From the NCBI GenBank assembly GCA_016206755.1, contig JACQQZ010000069.1:1-7915 (forward strand): a stretch of 7,915 bases of DNA, read 5' to 3'. The DNA comes from Candidatus Omnitrophota bacterium (lineage in GTDB: Bacteria; Omnitrophota; Gorgyraeia; 1-14-0-20-64-10; JACQQZ01). Both the position numbers and the translations under genes were made by a program. The notes under the pieces were generated by a model. It saw nothing but the letters and a program-made list of their open reading frames with translations, did no database searches and was not told the origin of the DNA. How positions within the stretch are numbered: position 1 is the first letter of the stretch; every line of letters begins with the position of its first letter. Below, one piece after another: positions 6,811 through 7,915 of this stretch.

Positions 6811-7796
6811 GCCCCGCCTCGCGAACCCTCGACCCTCACGCGCGGATCGGCCAATGCGTAAGCAATGTCCGCGATGAGATTGCCCAAAAGCGTCAGAAGA
6901 GATCCCATGACAATCATCCCCATGATGACCGGGTAGTCTCGTCCCATCGTTGCGTCAAAGAAAAGCCGTCCCAAGCCCGGAATGGCAAAAATCGATTCGA
7001 GGATAACGCTCCCGCCCAGGAGCCCGGGAATTGCCAGACCCAAAAGTGTAATGAAAGGCAGGAGCGCGTTGCGCAGCGCGTGCCGGTAAAGAACGATCGG
7101 GTTGGGCAGTCCTTTGGCCCGCGCCGTGCGAATGTAATCTTGTTCAAGGACTTCGACCATACTGGAGCGCAAATAGCGCGCGTAAATGGCAATGTCCCCC
7201 ACCGCCAAAATGCCCACCGGAAGAATCAGGTGCTTCCCAAGGTCGAGCCACTGCTGCCACAAAGGCAAACGGTCCGATAAGAGCCAATGAAGCCCTGAAA
7301 CCGGCAGCCAGCGCAGGTGTATCCCAAAGAGATTCAGAGCCAGCAGGGCCAGCCAAAATGAAGGGAGCGAGAATGCAATAAAGAGAATGACGGTGACGGT
7401 TTTGTCGAGGGGGCTCCCTGCCCTGGCGGCGGTGGTTGTTCCAACGGGAATGGCGATGCCCAATGCGATCAGGAGGGCCAAGAGATTTATTCCGAGCGTG
7501 ATTGGGATGCGCTCGGAAATTTTTCGGACCACCGGCCGGCCATCCTGAAACGATTCCCCGAAATCGCCGCGCGCAAAACGCTTGATCCAGCGCCCATACT
7601 GCACAGGAATCGGGTCGTTGAGGCCGTAGAGCTGGTTGAGTCGCTCGCGGGCTTGCAGCGAGACTTTCAGGCTCATCTCGGCGGCAGCATCGGTCGGTTT
7701 CCCCGGGGCCAGATGCATGATGAAAAAACTCACCACGGTAATCCCGATAAACACCGGAATCAGCCCCATCACCCGCCGCACAATGTACGCTAGCAT
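6807..7796 (-). CDS. Opp/Dpp-type ABC importer permease, first subunit (OppB/DppB-like)
   Basis: This 329-residue inner-membrane permease begins MLAYIVRRVMGLIPVFIGITV, the usual OppB/DppB start and first helix (about 10-29). A periplasmic region with YGLNDPIPVQYGRW (57-70) and GDFGESF (77-83) follows, then transmembrane helices near 100-121, 133-157, 188-205, 246-265 and 289-313. The EAA loop is about 220-249 (YIRTARAKGLP...HALRNALLPFI), and IFAIPGLGRLFFDA (269-282) is family-typical. The length is normal (about 305-340). It is the first gene of the visible operon. The ATG at 7796 is only 11 bases from the base of palindrome copy 2, with AGGT (7806-7803) six bases upstream as ribosome binding site. 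Confidence 0.96.
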   Translation of the reverse strand: MLAYIVRRVMGLIPVFIGITVVSFFIMHLAPGKPTDAAAEMSLKVSLQARERLNQLYGLNDPIPVQYGRWIKRFARGDFGESFQDGRPVVRKISERIPITLGINLLALLIALGIAIPVGTTTAARAGSPLDKTVTVILFIAFSLPSFWLALLALNLFGIHLRWLPVSGLHWLLSDRLPLWQQWLDLGKHLILPVGILAVGDIAIYARYLRSSMVEVLEQDYIRTARAKGLPNPIVLYRHALRNALLPFITLLGLAIPGLLGGSVILESIFAIPGLGRLFFDATMGRDYPVIMGMIVMGSLLTLLGNLIADIAYALADPRVRVEGSRGGA

Positions 7797-7802
7797 TGGG
7801 TT

Positions 7803-7806
7803 ACCT
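7803..7806 (-). promoter_or_regulatory. Ribosome binding site wedged between palindrome and permease start
   Basis: On the minus strand AGGT sits six bases before the ATG at 7796, and its first base is two positions from the foot of palindrome copy 2. If the hairpin folds in the mRNA, it would stand against the 5' side of this site and could limit ribosome access. Confidence 0.45.
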
Positions 7807-7807
7807 G

Positions 7808-7873
7808 AGCGGTACCGTTTCCGGGAGTGCCAGGTTCAAGCGGGAACCTGGCACTCCCGGAAACGGTACCGCT
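7808..7873. repeat. 66-bp perfect palindrome, copy 2
   Basis: It is identical at every base to copy 1 (4206-4271), with the same 30-base arms and the loop AAGCGG on the plus strand. It lies directly upstream of the first permease gene, so the two copies bracket the four ABC genes. On the minus strand one frame reads through it without a stop until a TAG at 7792-7790, inside the permease start region. No T run follows, so it is not a canonical terminator. Within an operon such hairpins can stabilise upstream mRNA, as the REP elements between malE and malF do. Confidence 0.95.
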
Positions 7874-7881
7874 GTACGAGC
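7874..7881. repeat. 8-base flank of palindrome copy 2, inverted match to copy 1 flank
   Basis: GTACGAGC directly follows the palindrome and is the exact reverse complement of GCTCGTAC before copy 1. The flank orientation makes the two 74-bp units inverted relative to each other, yet the loop has the same orientation in both. Confidence 0.5.
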
Positions 7882-7883
7882 GA

Positions 7884-7915
7884 TCAATATTCATATTTGC
7901 GCTCATGCTTTGGGA
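7884..7915 (-). CDS. Possible 3' end of an upstream gene (very short, uncertain)
   Basis: In one minus-strand frame the last 32 bases encode PKHERKYEY followed by TGA at 7886-7884. This would end a gene just before palindrome copy 2. In Opp/Dpp operons the substrate-binding protein gene often sits at this position, and a basic, aromatic tail would be acceptable for one, but nine residues cannot identify a family. A second frame (SQSMSANMNIDRSY) stays open through the palindrome to the TAG at 7792-7790, so the reading frame in use is not settled. Confidence 0.22.
   Translation of the reverse strand, partial: PKHERKYEY

Overview
The window looks like ordinary bacterial chromosome with a moderately high G+C content. 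Every gene I can support lies on the minus strand, so transcription runs from high to low coordinates, and the genes are tightly packed. No rRNA, tRNA, CRISPR array, integrase or transposase was seen. The gene content (Opp/Dpp-type importer, PAS histidine kinase, thiG, leuB, asd) fits a free-living bacterium that makes its own amino acids and thiamine. The mosaic LeuB and divergent Asd hint at a poorly sampled phylum, possibly PVC or Omnitrophota-like, but this is a guess and taxonomy is not settled by the sequence.

Region A (about 7881 to 4198) is a four-gene ABC importer of the oligopeptide/dipeptide/nickel class: two inner-membrane permeases followed by two ATPases. The genes are joined by stop/start overlaps (ATGA at 6807-6810 and 5256-5259, an 8-base overlap at 6025-6032), which implies translational coupling. 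No substrate-binding protein is present; its gene may end just at the right edge or lie elsewhere. The operon is bracketed almost exactly by two base-for-base identical 66-bp palindromes (30-base perfect arms, 6-base loop) at 4206-4271 and 7808-7873. An 8-base sequence outside each copy is also inverted, so the block has long terminal inverted repeats. This is the most unusual structure in the window.

Region B (4120 to 2304) is a two-component pair: a membrane-anchored PAS-containing histidine kinase and a stand-alone CheY-like receiver that starts with TTG. The spacer before the kinase (4121-4329) holds palindrome copy 1 and a plausible promoter placed so that the kinase mRNA could be leaderless.

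Region C (2264 to the left edge) follows with short or no spacing: thiG (thiazole synthase), a leuB-type dehydrogenase with a GTG start, and the 5' part of asd, which runs off the left edge. The leuB stop and asd start overlap as ATGA. Regions B and C could form one transcription unit linking a signalling pair to thiamine, leucine and aspartate-family amino acid synthesis, although the link may be only positional.

No gene-free stretch exceeds 300 bases; the largest is the 209-base spacer at 4121-4329.
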